Of a DNA stretch of 64,000 nucleotides, positions 45,854 to 53,424 are shown in pieces. Position numbers and translations under genes: made by a program. Positions within the stretch are counted from its first letter, which is position 1. Every line of letters starts with the position of its first letter. Below the pieces are notes generated by a model. The model made no database searches and was not told where the DNA came from. It saw only the letters and a program-made list of their open reading frames with translations. This DNA is from Clostridium gelidum (GTDB lineage Bacteria; Bacillota; Clostridia; Clostridiales; Clostridiaceae), in NCBI RefSeq assembly GCF_019977655.1, contig NZ_AP024849.1, positions 4,497,001 through 4,561,000 on the forward strand, written 5' to 3'.

Positions 45854-46411
45854 ATGAATAATACTCATAGACTCCATCCATGCCATTATTGTGATTATAA
45901 CCAAGATGGTATTTATAATGATTATAGAACTTATTCGTGCCCTTATTCCTATGACCATTATGTTCCAGTTGATGATGAAATGGAGGATAATTCAAGATTA
46001 ATGGGAAATGCTCCAATTGTATTGAAAGATTATGGTCCACAACCTTTCGTAGTTAATATTAATGAAGCCACCAAGCAAAACAATAATTACCGTATCGGTT
46101 TATGGACAGGAAACAATCTTCAGGTTACCTTGATGAGCATCAAGGTTGGTGATGATATAGGTTTAGAAGTTCATCCCAAAATTGACCAGTTCATACGTAT
46201 TGAGGATGGACAAGGAATTGTTAAAATGGGAAAAAGTAAAGAAAGTCTAGACTTTCAAGCAAACGTCTATGATGACTTTGCAATTATGATACCTGCTGGC
46301 ACTTGGCACAATGTTATCAATACAGGCAATAAACCACTTAAAGTATACTCTATTTATGCACCACCGCAACATCCAGCAGGTGTAGTTCATGTAACTAAGC
46401 CTGCTGAATAA
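45854..46411 (+). CDS. Cupin domain protein
   Basis: 185 aa. Cys/His/Tyr-rich N-terminus (residues 1-40, PCHYCDYNQDG), then a single cupin barrel: motif 1 GDDIGLEVHPKIDQFIRIEDG with metal ligands His and Glu, written here as EVHPKIDQFIRIEDGQG, and motif 2 IPAGTWHNVINTG. Homologues in clostridia are annotated as cupins, some spore-coat related; the reaction is unknown. ATG after AAGGAAG. Bracketed by P2 and T6. Confidence 0.85.
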   Translation: MNNTHRLHPCHYCDYNQDGIYNDYRTYSCPYSYDHYVPVDDEMEDNSRLMGNAPIVLKDYGPQPFVVNINEATKQNNNYRIGLWTGNNLQVTLMSIKVGDDIGLEVHPKIDQFIRIEDGQGIVKMGKSKESLDFQANVYDDFAIMIPAGTWHNVINTGNKPLKVYSIYAPPQHPAGVVHVTKPAE

Positions 46412-46516
46412 GTTGCTGGAAAAAACTATAGATAATTAATAATAAACCAATATTAGATTACCTAATATTGTTGGACTTGATACATGTATAGTATTTACAA
46501 TAGAAAATAAATAATT

Positions 46517-46560
46517 AAATATCGTATTATCCTGTAAAATGAATTTATTGGTTGCCGTAG
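46517..46560 (+). terminator. Terminator-type flanking repeat T6 (degenerate)
   Basis: AAATATCGTATTATCCTGTA then AAATGAATTTATTGGTTGCC; recognisable as the T family but its stem is broken. Confidence 0.4.
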
Positions 46561-46624
46561 ATAAACAGATATTTAACAGATGAAATTGGTAGAAAAGAGA
46601 TCTAAGTCAAATAAGCCATAATAT

Positions 46625-46718
46625 TCTTATATTAAGAATTATAGCTGAACGATCACCCCTATAAGGTTTAAGGACTAGTCACTTAATTTTGCAACTAGTC
46701 CTTAAACCTTATATAAAT
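46625..46718. repeat. 94-bp repeat with 18-bp perfect hairpin, copy 1
   Basis: TAAGGTTTAAGGACTAGT (46662-46679), 14-nt loop, exact complement (46694-46711). Flanks TCTTATATTAA and ATATAAAT are shared with the copy at 50541-50634. Confidence 0.75.
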
Positions 46719-46766
46719 TTTCTTCTCTTAAATTTGTTTATTAACACAATATTTATACTATAAATA

Positions 46767-46823
46767 TTAATTATTGTTTTCATTTTTTAATTCATTCAAT
46801 ATAGTATCTAACTTTTTATCCAT
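46767..46823 (-). CDS. 18-residue peptide gene (possible)
   Basis: MDKKLDTILNELKNENNN, with GGGAGAAAG 5 nt upstream of ATG. Predicted amphipathic helix. An inverted repeat (46903-46940, AATTCTAAAGTTCT arms) lies upstream. No known family. Confidence 0.35.
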   Translation of the reverse strand: MDKKLDTILNELKNENNN

Positions 46824-47155
46824 GTTTCTTTCTCCCTATTTAGATAGTATATTTTTCACAACTTATTAGTATATAAGTTTCAATAATGATTTTACAATTA
46901 GGAATTCTAAAGTTCTAATATTCTAAAGAACTTAAGAATTTTAGAATTTGCTTGTAAAATGCGGGTTAAGAGATATGTGAAAACTTTATTGCAATATATA
47001 GTATAATCAATTACAGTACCTTTGTGAATTTATACATGAATACAATCCTTCTCATTTATATCGCACTTCGTGCTTTTTTTATTAGTGCGCACTTTTATAT
47101 AGGTGTATATTTAATTCAATAATGCACACAATAATAAATGAAAGAGGTGATTCTC

Positions 47156-47203
47156 ATGGGTAATGATTTTAACAATAATATTTGGGGATTACTCCGAAAA
47201 TAA
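47156..47203 (+). CDS. 15-residue peptide gene, copy 1
   Basis: MGNDFNNNIWGLLRK, ribosome binding site AAAGAGGTG 6 nt upstream, own terminator 37 nt after the stop. A near-identical copy is at 49217-49264. Function unknown. Confidence 0.5.
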   Translation: MGNDFNNNIWGLLRK

Positions 47204-47239
47204 TATTAAAGTCCCCATAAGTACACTTACTTCTAAATG

Positions 47240-47269
47240 AAACCAGGGTTTAAAAATAAACCCTGGTTT
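47240..47269 (+). terminator. Terminator of the 15-residue peptide gene
   Basis: 13-bp perfect stem AAACCAGGGTTTA / TAAACCCTGGTTT, 4-nt loop, TATTTT after. In the second copy near 49303 the 3' arm has decayed. Confidence 0.85.
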
Positions 47270-47305
47270 TATTTTATGTTAAAACTACCTTTTAAGAGCG
47301 TTTAA

Positions 47306-47395
47306 TGTAGATTTAGTGTAGTAAGTAAAAACTTGTTCTTTAAAAATTCAATAATGTGGTATTAACAAAATATGTTATAATCAATCATAATAGTA
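47306..47395 (+). promoter_or_regulatory. Upstream flanking repeat P3 (promoter of phzF-like gene)
   Basis: GTAGATTTAGTGTAGTAA, TTGTTCTTTAAAAATTCAAT, AATGTGGTATTAACAAAA, then extended -10 TGTTATAAT (TATAAT 47376-47381) and CATAATAGTA. Confidence 0.65.
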
Positions 47396-47467
47396 TAGTG
47401 AAGTATTAACAGAGACTATCAACAAACTTCCAATATAAAAATTGATAATATCTTCAGGAGGAAAATT

Positions 47468-48376
47468 ATGATAAGGAAATATAATTTATACCAAATCGAC
47501 TCATTCACTAAGGAAAAATTTGCAGGAAATCCAGCTGGAGTAATAACAAATGCTGATGGATTAACTACAGATGAAATGCAGAAAATAGCTAGGGAACTTA
47601 ATAATTCTGAAACAGCTTTTATTCTATCTTCAAATAGTGATGAGTACGATGTTCACATACGGTTTTTCACTCCAACAAATGAAGTGCCAATTTGCGGACA
47701 TGCAACTATTGCAGCTCATTATGCTCGTGCTATAGAAAATAAGCTTGTTACGTCAAGGGTTTATCATAAAACTGGTGCGGGAATTTTACCTGTTGATATA
47801 GTAAAAGAAAATGATGATTACAAAATTATTATGACACAAGGGAGAATTGAATTTGGATCAATTATTGATGAAATAAATATAAAAAATGTTATATTGGCAC
47901 TTAATATAAGTAATAACGATCTACTAGAAGATTATCCAATACAGGTAGTTTCAACAGGTCATTCTAAGGTTATGGTTGGTATAAAAAGCATTGAAACTTT
48001 AAATAAAATCAAACCAAATTATGATGCACTTTCTAAACTTAGCAAGGATATTAAGTGTAATGGCTATTATGTTTTCACAGTTAATTCTCAGGATAACGAT
48101 ATTTTAGTACATGGCAGAATGTTTGCTCCTGTAATAGGTATTAATGAAGATCCTGTAACTGGTAATGCGAATGGTCCTTTAGGTGCATATCTGGTTCATC
48201 ACAAATTGGTTAATCATAATAATTCTTTATTTAAATTTAAAGCTAAACAAGGTGATGCTATAAAAAGGCCAGGGATTATCGATGTTGAGGTAAAAATAGA
48301 AAATAAAGAGCCTACAGAAGTTAAAATTTCAGGACATGCTATAATAGCATTCAATTCTGAATTATCATTAAAATGA
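47468..48376 (+). CDS. PhzF family isomerase/epimerase
   Basis: 302 aa, diaminopimelate-epimerase fold. QIDSFTKEKFAGNPAGVI at the N-terminus, catalytic Glu in NNSETAFIL, CGHATIAAHYA and GINEDPVTGNANGPLGAYL match PhzF-type enzymes. These isomerise trans-2,3-dihydro-3-hydroxyanthranilate in phenazine makers; clostridial members have unknown substrates. ATG after CAGGAGG. Single-gene unit between P3 and T3. Confidence 0.92.
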   Translation: MIRKYNLYQIDSFTKEKFAGNPAGVITNADGLTTDEMQKIARELNNSETAFILSSNSDEYDVHIRFFTPTNEVPICGHATIAAHYARAIENKLVTSRVYHKTGAGILPVDIVKENDDYKIIMTQGRIEFGSIIDEINIKNVILALNISNNDLLEDYPIQVVSTGHSKVMVGIKSIETLNKIKPNYDALSKLSKDIKCNGYYVFTVNSQDNDILVHGRMFAPVIGINEDPVTGNANGPLGAYLVHHKLVNHNNSLFKFKAKQGDAIKRPGIIDVEVKIENKEPTEVKISGHAIIAFNSELSLK

Positions 48377-48450
48377 TTATCTAAAATAACAATTAATTTA
48401 GATAGGATACAATATTCTTGCATTATAAATTAATAAAAATAAATAACATA

Positions 48451-48500
48451 TTGAAATATTGCATTATTCAGAGATGAATTTGCAATATTTTTTTCTACGC
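48451..48500 (+). terminator. Terminator-type flanking repeat T3
   Basis: TTGAAATATTGCATTATTCA then GAGATGAATTTGCAATATTT; perfect stem AAATATTGCA / TGCAATATTT followed by T residues and CTACGC. Best-preserved copy. Confidence 0.8.
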
Positions 48501-48545
48501 AATTCTTAGAAAGTGGGAATCATTTTAATGAAGTAAAGTATATAA

Positions 48546-48580
48546 ATGTTCTTTGAAAATTAAATAATACGATGTTCATG
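48546..48580 (+). promoter_or_regulatory. Upstream flanking repeat P4 (before secreted protein gene)
   Basis: ATGTTCTTTGAAAATTAAAT followed by AATACGATGTTCATG. boxA-like core preserved; matches 38513-38532. Confidence 0.5.
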
Positions 48581-48706
48581 TTATATTCAATAATTAATTC
48601 ACAATTTTAAGTAATTGAAGGATACAAAAACTATTGATAATTCAGATATCAAAAGAGTGTATATTTCTATTAGTAAAGAAAATACTAATAATAAGAGGTG
48701 AACGGT

Positions 48707-49027
48707 ATGCAAATAAAGAAATTTTTTATAATTCTTTTAGTATCTTTACTTATGTTTGGAGAAGTTACGCAGGCACAAAAAATTCCCACTTCAGATACTT
48801 TAAAACAAGGTATCTATAATATTTCTCCTGAACACAAGGGGTATTATCGTAATATTAAACTTACAACTCCAGATAAACCTGTTACTATTACATTGCTTAA
48901 CTCTAAAGGCGCCCAGATATTGTTTGCAATACTTAGTAATGAAAATGACTATATAAAATTTGGTCCTATAGAAATTGGAGAGACATTAATTATAACTGGT
49001 GATGGAGAAATATCTGTAATTCATTAA
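48707..49027 (+). CDS. Small secreted protein, paralogue of 50652 gene
   Basis: 106 aa with a signal peptide (KKFFIILLVSLLMFGEVTQA, then Q) and a beta-rich remainder (QGIYNISPEHKG ... PVTITLLNSKGAQ ... LIITGDGEISV). ATG after AAGAGGTG. It resembles the product of 50652-50969 in layout (GIY near the start, (I)TLLN or ILLN in the middle, I(T/A)G near the end). Function unknown. Confidence 0.65.
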   Translation: MQIKKFFIILLVSLLMFGEVTQAQKIPTSDTLKQGIYNISPEHKGYYRNIKLTTPDKPVTITLLNSKGAQILFAILSNENDYIKFGPIEIGETLIITGDGEISVIH

Positions 49028-49116
49028 GAGTAGATTCAATTTTTTACTTTTATAAATTTCTATGACATTGCTTTACAAGTTATTACATTACGATTAGTAA
49101 AAATAAAAATTAAATT

Positions 49117-49157
49117 AAAATTTCGCATTATTCAAAATTGAATTTGCAATTTTTTTC
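49117..49157 (+). terminator. Terminator-type flanking repeat T4
   Basis: AAATTTCGCATTATTCAAAA then TTGAATTTGCAATTTTTTTC; imperfect stem with a good T-run. Confidence 0.65.
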
Positions 49158-49216
49158 TTGTGTCATACTAATTAAGTGCGAAGCAATTTTAATGAATGAT
49201 GAAAGATGTTGTTCTC

Positions 49217-49264
49217 ATGGGTAATGATTTTAACAATAATATTTGGGGATTACTCGGAAAATAA
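49217..49264 (+). CDS. 15-residue peptide gene, copy 2
   Basis: MGNDFNNNIWGLLGK, one residue different from copy 1 (Arg14 to Gly). The ribosome binding site is weaker (GATGTTG) and the terminator has decayed, so this copy may be silent. About 125 bp around it are duplicated from 47145-47260. Confidence 0.35.
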   Translation: MGNDFNNNIWGLLGK

Positions 49265-49417
49265 TTTTAAAGTTCCCATAAGTACACTTATTTCTAAATG
49301 AAACCAGGGTTTAAGAATAAATTCTATTTTGGTTATATTGATTTAATATTAATCTTATGCTAAAATCAATTTACAATTTTAAACTTGTAAATCATAATTT
49401 AATTATATATTTAAGTT

Positions 49418-49535
49418 TTCTAGGGTTCCGCAGTTTGTAACTGGCAGGTCCGAGAGAAAACGCACAGTTAACTGTGTACACGGAAGGATAAAAGCCTGGG
49501 AGATATTGTGATAATATTTCTATGGCTTTTTTTAT
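49418..49535 (+). ncRNA. Guanidine-I (ykkC class) riboswitch with terminator platform
   Basis: Conserved ykkC blocks in order: CTAGGGTTCCG, GGTCCGAGAGAAAAC, ACGGAAGGATAAAAGCC, GGGAGA. The last block overlaps a terminator stem (AAAGCC 49491-49496 with GGCTTT 49524-49529, inner AGATATT/AATATTTCT) followed by seven T residues, so ligand binding would prevent termination. Subtypes of ykkC bind guanidine, ppGpp or PRPP; the decayed SMR exporter downstream favours guanidine. Next genes: a 30-codon ORF and a radical SAM gene. Confidence 0.85.
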
Positions 49536-49563
49536 TTTCAATTATTTTAATCTAGGAGGCTAA

Positions 49564-49656
49564 ATGATTAATAATAATTTAGTACAGAATAATTTAGGCG
49601 GAACATGTACGATTTCAATTCTTGATATTAACAATAAAGAAGTATTAATAAAGTAA
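49564..49656 (+). CDS. 30-residue ORF directly after the riboswitch
   Basis: ATG 5 nt after TAGGAGG. The product starts MINNNLVQNNLGG and ends NNKEVLIK, with a single Cys at residue 15. No family recognised. It ends 4 nt before the AAGGAG of the radical SAM gene. It may be a small protein, a leader, or the remnant of a riboswitch-controlled gene. Confidence 0.4.
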   Translation: MINNNLVQNNLGGTCTISILDINNKEVLIK

Positions 49657-49674
49657 TTTAAGGAGAATACGGTT

Positions 49675-50364
49675 ATTGATGGTTTCAGTTATAACGATAT
49701 TTATATAGAAGATGGAAGAAAGGTATTGGAAGTTAACATACTTCCAGAAAAGCATTGTAATTTTGACTGCATATTTTGTCCTATTGGAAAGTCGCAAAAT
49801 AAGGTAGATACCCAAAAGTCATTTGATAAAGTAGATAGATCCTTGGTTGAACTGAACAGCATGATAGAAAATACTAAAGCAGAATTAATTTTTATTAACT
49901 CAAAGGGAGAAGCCTTAGTAAATGATAAAATTGGTGATATTATTGACCTTGTCAAAACCAAAGGAATACCTGTAAGACTGCTTTCTAATGGATATTTACT
50001 AGGTAGAGATGAATATATAAAAATTGCTAATAAATGTGATGAGATAGTTGGAGAGATAAAAGTAATAACAGAAGAAGATTTTCAAAAAGTCCAAAGACCT
50101 ATTGAAGGGTATACTTTAGTAGAATATATTTCAAATATGGTTTCATTTAATAAACAATATAAAGGGAAATTTATATTTGAAATTACTATCATTAAGGGCT
50201 ATAACGATGATGAAACATCAATTCAAAAGATAAAAAATATTATCAATGAAATATCTCCAAGCACGATAATTGTTGCAAGAATGGAAGATGAAAGATTTAA
50301 TAAAAAACTTGGTATAACTGATGAAAGATTTGAGGAAATTTCAAAGGAGCTACTAAATAGTTAG
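49675..50364 (+). CDS. COG0731-type radical SAM protein
   Basis: About 229 aa. Radical SAM motif CNFDCIFCPIG after VLEVNILPEKH, then SKGEALVND, VRLLSNGYL and IFEITIIKGYNDDET, as in the COG0731 (TYW1-like) family. The conserved start IDGFSYNDIYIEDGR lies upstream of the first TTG. Only an ATT at 49675 has correct spacing to AAGGAG, so the start is non-standard or was lost by mutation. Substrate unknown. Confidence 0.7.
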   Translation: MDGFSYNDIYIEDGRKVLEVNILPEKHCNFDCIFCPIGKSQNKVDTQKSFDKVDRSLVELNSMIENTKAELIFINSKGEALVNDKIGDIIDLVKTKGIPVRLLSNGYLLGRDEYIKIANKCDEIVGEIKVITEEDFQKVQRPIEGYTLVEYISNMVSFNKQYKGKFIFEITIIKGYNDDETSIQKIKNIINEISPSTIIVARMEDERFNKKLGITDERFEEISKELLNS

Positions 50365-50434
50365 TAAAACTAATACATAATATAATATCGCCTTGGCCTT
50401 TTTTAATTTTTAAATATTGCAAGGAGTGAAACTT

Positions 50435-50515
50435 ACGGAATGGTTAATTTTGATTATTGCATGTGTACTTGAAATGAGATGAGCTATAGGGTTAAAGATT
50501 GTATCTCCCCATTAA
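50435..50515 (+). pseudogene. Remnant of an SMR-family guanidine exporter (Gdx/SugE type)
   Basis: After a good AAGGAG the frame reads ACG GAA TGG, i.e. the ATG has become ACG. It continues EWLILIIACVLEM, then AGA TGA in place of Ser-Trp, then AIGLK and a stop. This is the N-terminal helix of SMR exporters (MEWxxLxxAxxLExxWAxxLK). Lost start, nonsense codon and truncation show it is dead. Confidence 0.7.
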
Positions 50516-50540
50516 TTAGTCTTTTGCTAATACGTAATCT

Positions 50541-50634
50541 TCTTATATTAAAAATTATAAGTGGACACTCCCCTATTTAAGGTTTAAGGACTAGTCACTT
50601 AATTTTGTAACTAGTCCTTAAACCTTATATAAAT
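50541..50634. repeat. 94-bp repeat with 18-bp perfect hairpin, copy 2
   Basis: TAAGGTTTAAGGACTAGT (50578-50595), 14-nt loop, exact complement (50610-50627). It stands downstream of the minus-strand gene at 50652 and right after the dead exporter. Confidence 0.75.
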
Positions 50635-50651
50635 CAATAAGGACTTTTTGC

Positions 50652-50969
50652 TTAAGAAAATGATAATTGATCAGTACCTGCTATTAGAATCTTATAATCA
50701 TATGACATTGGATTCAATATATATTGTAATGAATTCGAATCAAAACGTATAGATTGTTCTAGTACAAGATCATTATTAAGTAGAATAATAAAAGCTTTAC
50801 CGCCAGAAACATTTTGAACTTTATATGGAACGTTTGCTAGCAAATTCAAATCTTTTAGACTATAAATTCCTTCAGAAAAAGTCTGCTTAGTTTCAGCTAC
50901 TGTGAATACCGTATTGAGGTTAAAAGATATAAATAAAAAAGCAGAAAATATAAGGGCAAATTTTCTCAC
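50652..50969 (-). CDS. Small secreted protein, paralogue of 48707 gene
   Basis: 105 aa. The GTG at 50969 is 8 nt after AAAGGTGG. Signal peptide KFALIFSAFLFISFNLNTVF ending near VAETKQ, then a beta-rich domain (EGIYSLKDL ... AFIILLNNDLV ... LIAGTDQLSFS). Same layout as the protein at 48707, on the opposite strand. Function unknown. Confidence 0.6.
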   Translation of the reverse strand: MRKFALIFSAFLFISFNLNTVFTVAETKQTFSEGIYSLKDLNLLANVPYKVQNVSGGKAFIILLNNDLVLEQSIRFDSNSLQYILNPMSYDYKILIAGTDQLSFS

Positions 50970-51070
50970 AATTATAGCCACCTTTCATAATTTGTTTGCA
51001 GTATTAAATGATTCAAGTTCTATTTTATGAATTTAAGAAAAAAATATTCAAGTTATCGGTAATTAAATTA

Positions 51071-51140
51071 GTACACAATCTGTAGATTTGACAAAGTAAA
51101 TTAAAATATATTCTTTGAAATATTTATATTTTAAAATAAC
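51071..51140 (+). promoter_or_regulatory. Upstream flanking repeat P5 (before beta-lactamase-fold gene)
   Basis: GTACACAATCTGTAGATTTG, spacing, then ATATTCTTTGAAATATTTAT. Shares ACACAATCTGTAGA with P2. Confidence 0.5.
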
Positions 51141-51303
51141 TGCAACAGACATTTTAATTGATAAATTGTATAATTGGAACGTTCTTAGTTGTTAATCCTC
51201 ACTATTAATACTATTATATTTATACATTAAAGGTTAGGATATGGAAACGTAATCGCATTTAATCTTAGTTGTAATGAAATTGGTAAAGTTGGGGGAGTTA
51301 ATA

Positions 51304-52416
51304 ATGATAAAAATAACTGTGTTAAAAATAATAACTTTAATATGTACATTTACAATCTTATTAACAGGTTGTGCAAGTAATCAAAGAACAAGTGTACAAG
51401 AAAGTACACAAGCAAATTACAAGGAAATTCAATCTAAATTAATTAAATCTATGAATGATTATTCTAAAAAAGATGGATTTAGTGGTACAATTCTTATTGC
51501 AAAAGATGATGATATATTATTAGATAGAGGATATGGAATGGCAGATTATGAAAATAATATTGCTAATACTTCTCACACAGTTTTTGAAATTGCCTCATTA
51601 ACAAAACAATTCACAGCTACAGCGATCTTAATGCTTCAAGAAAATAAACTTCTAAATGTACAAGACACACTTAACAAATATATTTCTGATTATCCCAATG
51701 GAGATAAAATAAAAATTTATAATCTGCTTACACATACCTCGGGAATTCCAGACAGCCGTAAGATTATCGACTCATTGGAAAGTGGAAGACATACTTATAC
51801 TCATGATGAATTAATTGAAGTGTTTAAAAATAAACAACTTAATTTTGATCCAGGAACATCATATGAATATAGCAATTCAAATTATATATTACTTGGAGAT
51901 ATAATCGAAAAAGTATCAAAAATGAAATATGAAGATTATATACAAAAAAATATATTAATACCTTTAAAAATGAATGAAACAGGATTTTTAAGCAATCAAT
52001 CTACTATAAAAAACAAAGCAACTGGCTACTCTGTAATATGGGAAAATACAAATAAATATACAAAGGCAATTGATTGTGAAAGCTCACTTCCATACTCTGC
52101 TGGAGAAATATGTTCAACAGTTGAAGATTTATATAGATGGGAAAGTGCTTTATTTGCAGGTAAATTAATTAAAAAAGAATCATTAGATGAAATGTTTACT
52201 CCTTATTTAAATAATTATGGTTATGGATGGTTTATTAATAAAGATAGTGAAGGAGATAAACTTATATTTCATGATGGAAGTTTACCAGGATATACTACAT
52301 TTATAGAAAGAAATGCTGATAAAAAATACGTGGTTATTATATTAAGTAATAAAGAATTTAATAAATCTGTGCATAGTATACAAGTAGGATTATCGCAACT
52401 TTTAGAAAATTCATAA
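51304..52416 (+). CDS. Serine hydrolase of the beta-lactamase/class C PBP family, lipoprotein
   Basis: 370 aa. Lipobox LLTGC after a short hydrophobic segment, so anchored outside the membrane. Catalytic triad motifs are SLTK (SxxK), YSNSN (YxN) and HDGSLPG (H-x-G). Such proteins act as D-Ala carboxypeptidases, esterases or peptide hydrolases rather than true lactamases. I chose the ATG 51304 with GGGGGAG 6 nt upstream. Single-gene unit between P5 and T5. Confidence 0.88.
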   Translation: MIKITVLKIITLICTFTILLTGCASNQRTSVQESTQANYKEIQSKLIKSMNDYSKKDGFSGTILIAKDDDILLDRGYGMADYENNIANTSHTVFEIASLTKQFTATAILMLQENKLLNVQDTLNKYISDYPNGDKIKIYNLLTHTSGIPDSRKIIDSLESGRHTYTHDELIEVFKNKQLNFDPGTSYEYSNSNYILLGDIIEKVSKMKYEDYIQKNILIPLKMNETGFLSNQSTIKNKATGYSVIWENTNKYTKAIDCESSLPYSAGEICSTVEDLYRWESALFAGKLIKKESLDEMFTPYLNNYGYGWFINKDSEGDKLIFHDGSLPGYTTFIERNADKKYVVIILSNKEFNKSVHSIQVGLSQLLENS

Positions 52417-52449
52417 AAGTTTTTTATAAATTAATAAAATAATAATTAC

Positions 52450-52490
52450 AGAATTGTAATTATTCAAGGGAGTGAATTTGCGTTTTTCAC
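52450..52490 (+). terminator. Terminator-type flanking repeat T5
   Basis: GAATTGTAATTATTCAAGGG then AGTGAATTTGCGTTTTTCAC. Divergent copy; T-run weak. Confidence 0.45.
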
Positions 52491-52735
52491 TGCATCCTAC
52501 TTAGACAAAGTGCATATAAAAATGTAATTACTTACGTAGAATTTTTTTGATTTAACTTGCCCATTTCAACTCATTTTATGAAGGAGCATTGACTCTATTT
52601 GTTTTCTCAAAAAGTATAGTAACTTAAAATTGTTTATTCTGATATATATGTCTATAATATAAATAATATGGTATTTTTAATGAATAATAGTAGATAATTT
52701 TGTATAATCCATTGTTTTTATATGAGGGGGAATTT

Positions 52736-53284
52736 ATGAAAAAGGTAACAAAATTATTTAGTATTTTATCTTTAGTTACATTAATTTTAGTTGTATGTAG
52801 TAATTCAAATGAAAACAATGCTCAAAAAGTTGCTAAAGAATTTGAAACAGAACTTTATACAGTAGATTCAAATAAAATTAATGACTATAATAATTTAATT
52901 AAAATTAAAGATGTTCAGGCTCTTGCTGAAACTATGCAATCCAATGATAAAACTATAAAATCTTTAATGACGGAAGAGGGATATAATTCTTTGGTTGCAA
53001 ACAGATTCAACACTTTAAATACTCAAGGCTGTGCTGAAGGTAATTATACAATGCAAGTTACAGACTTAACTTTGTCCCAAAATTCTTATGATATCAAAGA
53101 AAATAAAGCAGGATATAATTTTGAAACTAAATTAAAGTTTAGCTTAAACAAAGATAATACCGAACAAACAGATGTTGGGAAAGGATACATTGGACTTTCA
53201 AAAGAGAATGGACAGTGGAAGGTTTTTGTATATAGGATGACTGTATTACCAAAGTTGATAGAAGAAACATTGAGTAATAAATGA
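52736..53284 (+). CDS. Putative lipoprotein
   Basis: 182 aa. Hydrophobic leader LFSILSLVTLILVVC with a possible lipobox (LVVC, unusual Val before Cys), then a globular domain (VAKEFETELYTVDSNKINDY ... QVTDLTLSQNSYDI ... GLSKENGQWKVFVYRM) of the kind seen in NTF2-like clostridial lipoproteins. ATG after GAGGGGG. No clear family. Confidence 0.65.
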   Translation: MKKVTKLFSILSLVTLILVVCSNSNENNAQKVAKEFETELYTVDSNKINDYNNLIKIKDVQALAETMQSNDKTIKSLMTEEGYNSLVANRFNTLNTQGCAEGNYTMQVTDLTLSQNSYDIKENKAGYNFETKLKFSLNKDNTEQTDVGKGYIGLSKENGQWKVFVYRMTVLPKLIEETLSNK

Positions 53285-53424
53285 TTTTCTTATTCTAAAT
53301 ATTCTTAAAATGTGTAACAATTAAGGTTTTGTAGTAACTACACCCTTGTAGATAATTGTTTAAAACTATTATATTTAAATAGATATCATACCAGTTAAAT
53401 TAAAATATAAAGGAGTAGATTATA

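Noticed and set aside
46903..46940. Inverted repeat AATTCTAAAGTTCT as an attachment site
   Set aside because: No integrase, no second copy; more likely a leader hairpin or chance in AT-rich DNA.
49564..50364. RiPP precursor plus radical SAM maturase
   Set aside because: The enzyme has COG0731 features and no SPASM or RRE domain is visible; the 30-residue ORF has no leader/core pattern. Kept only as a low-level finding.
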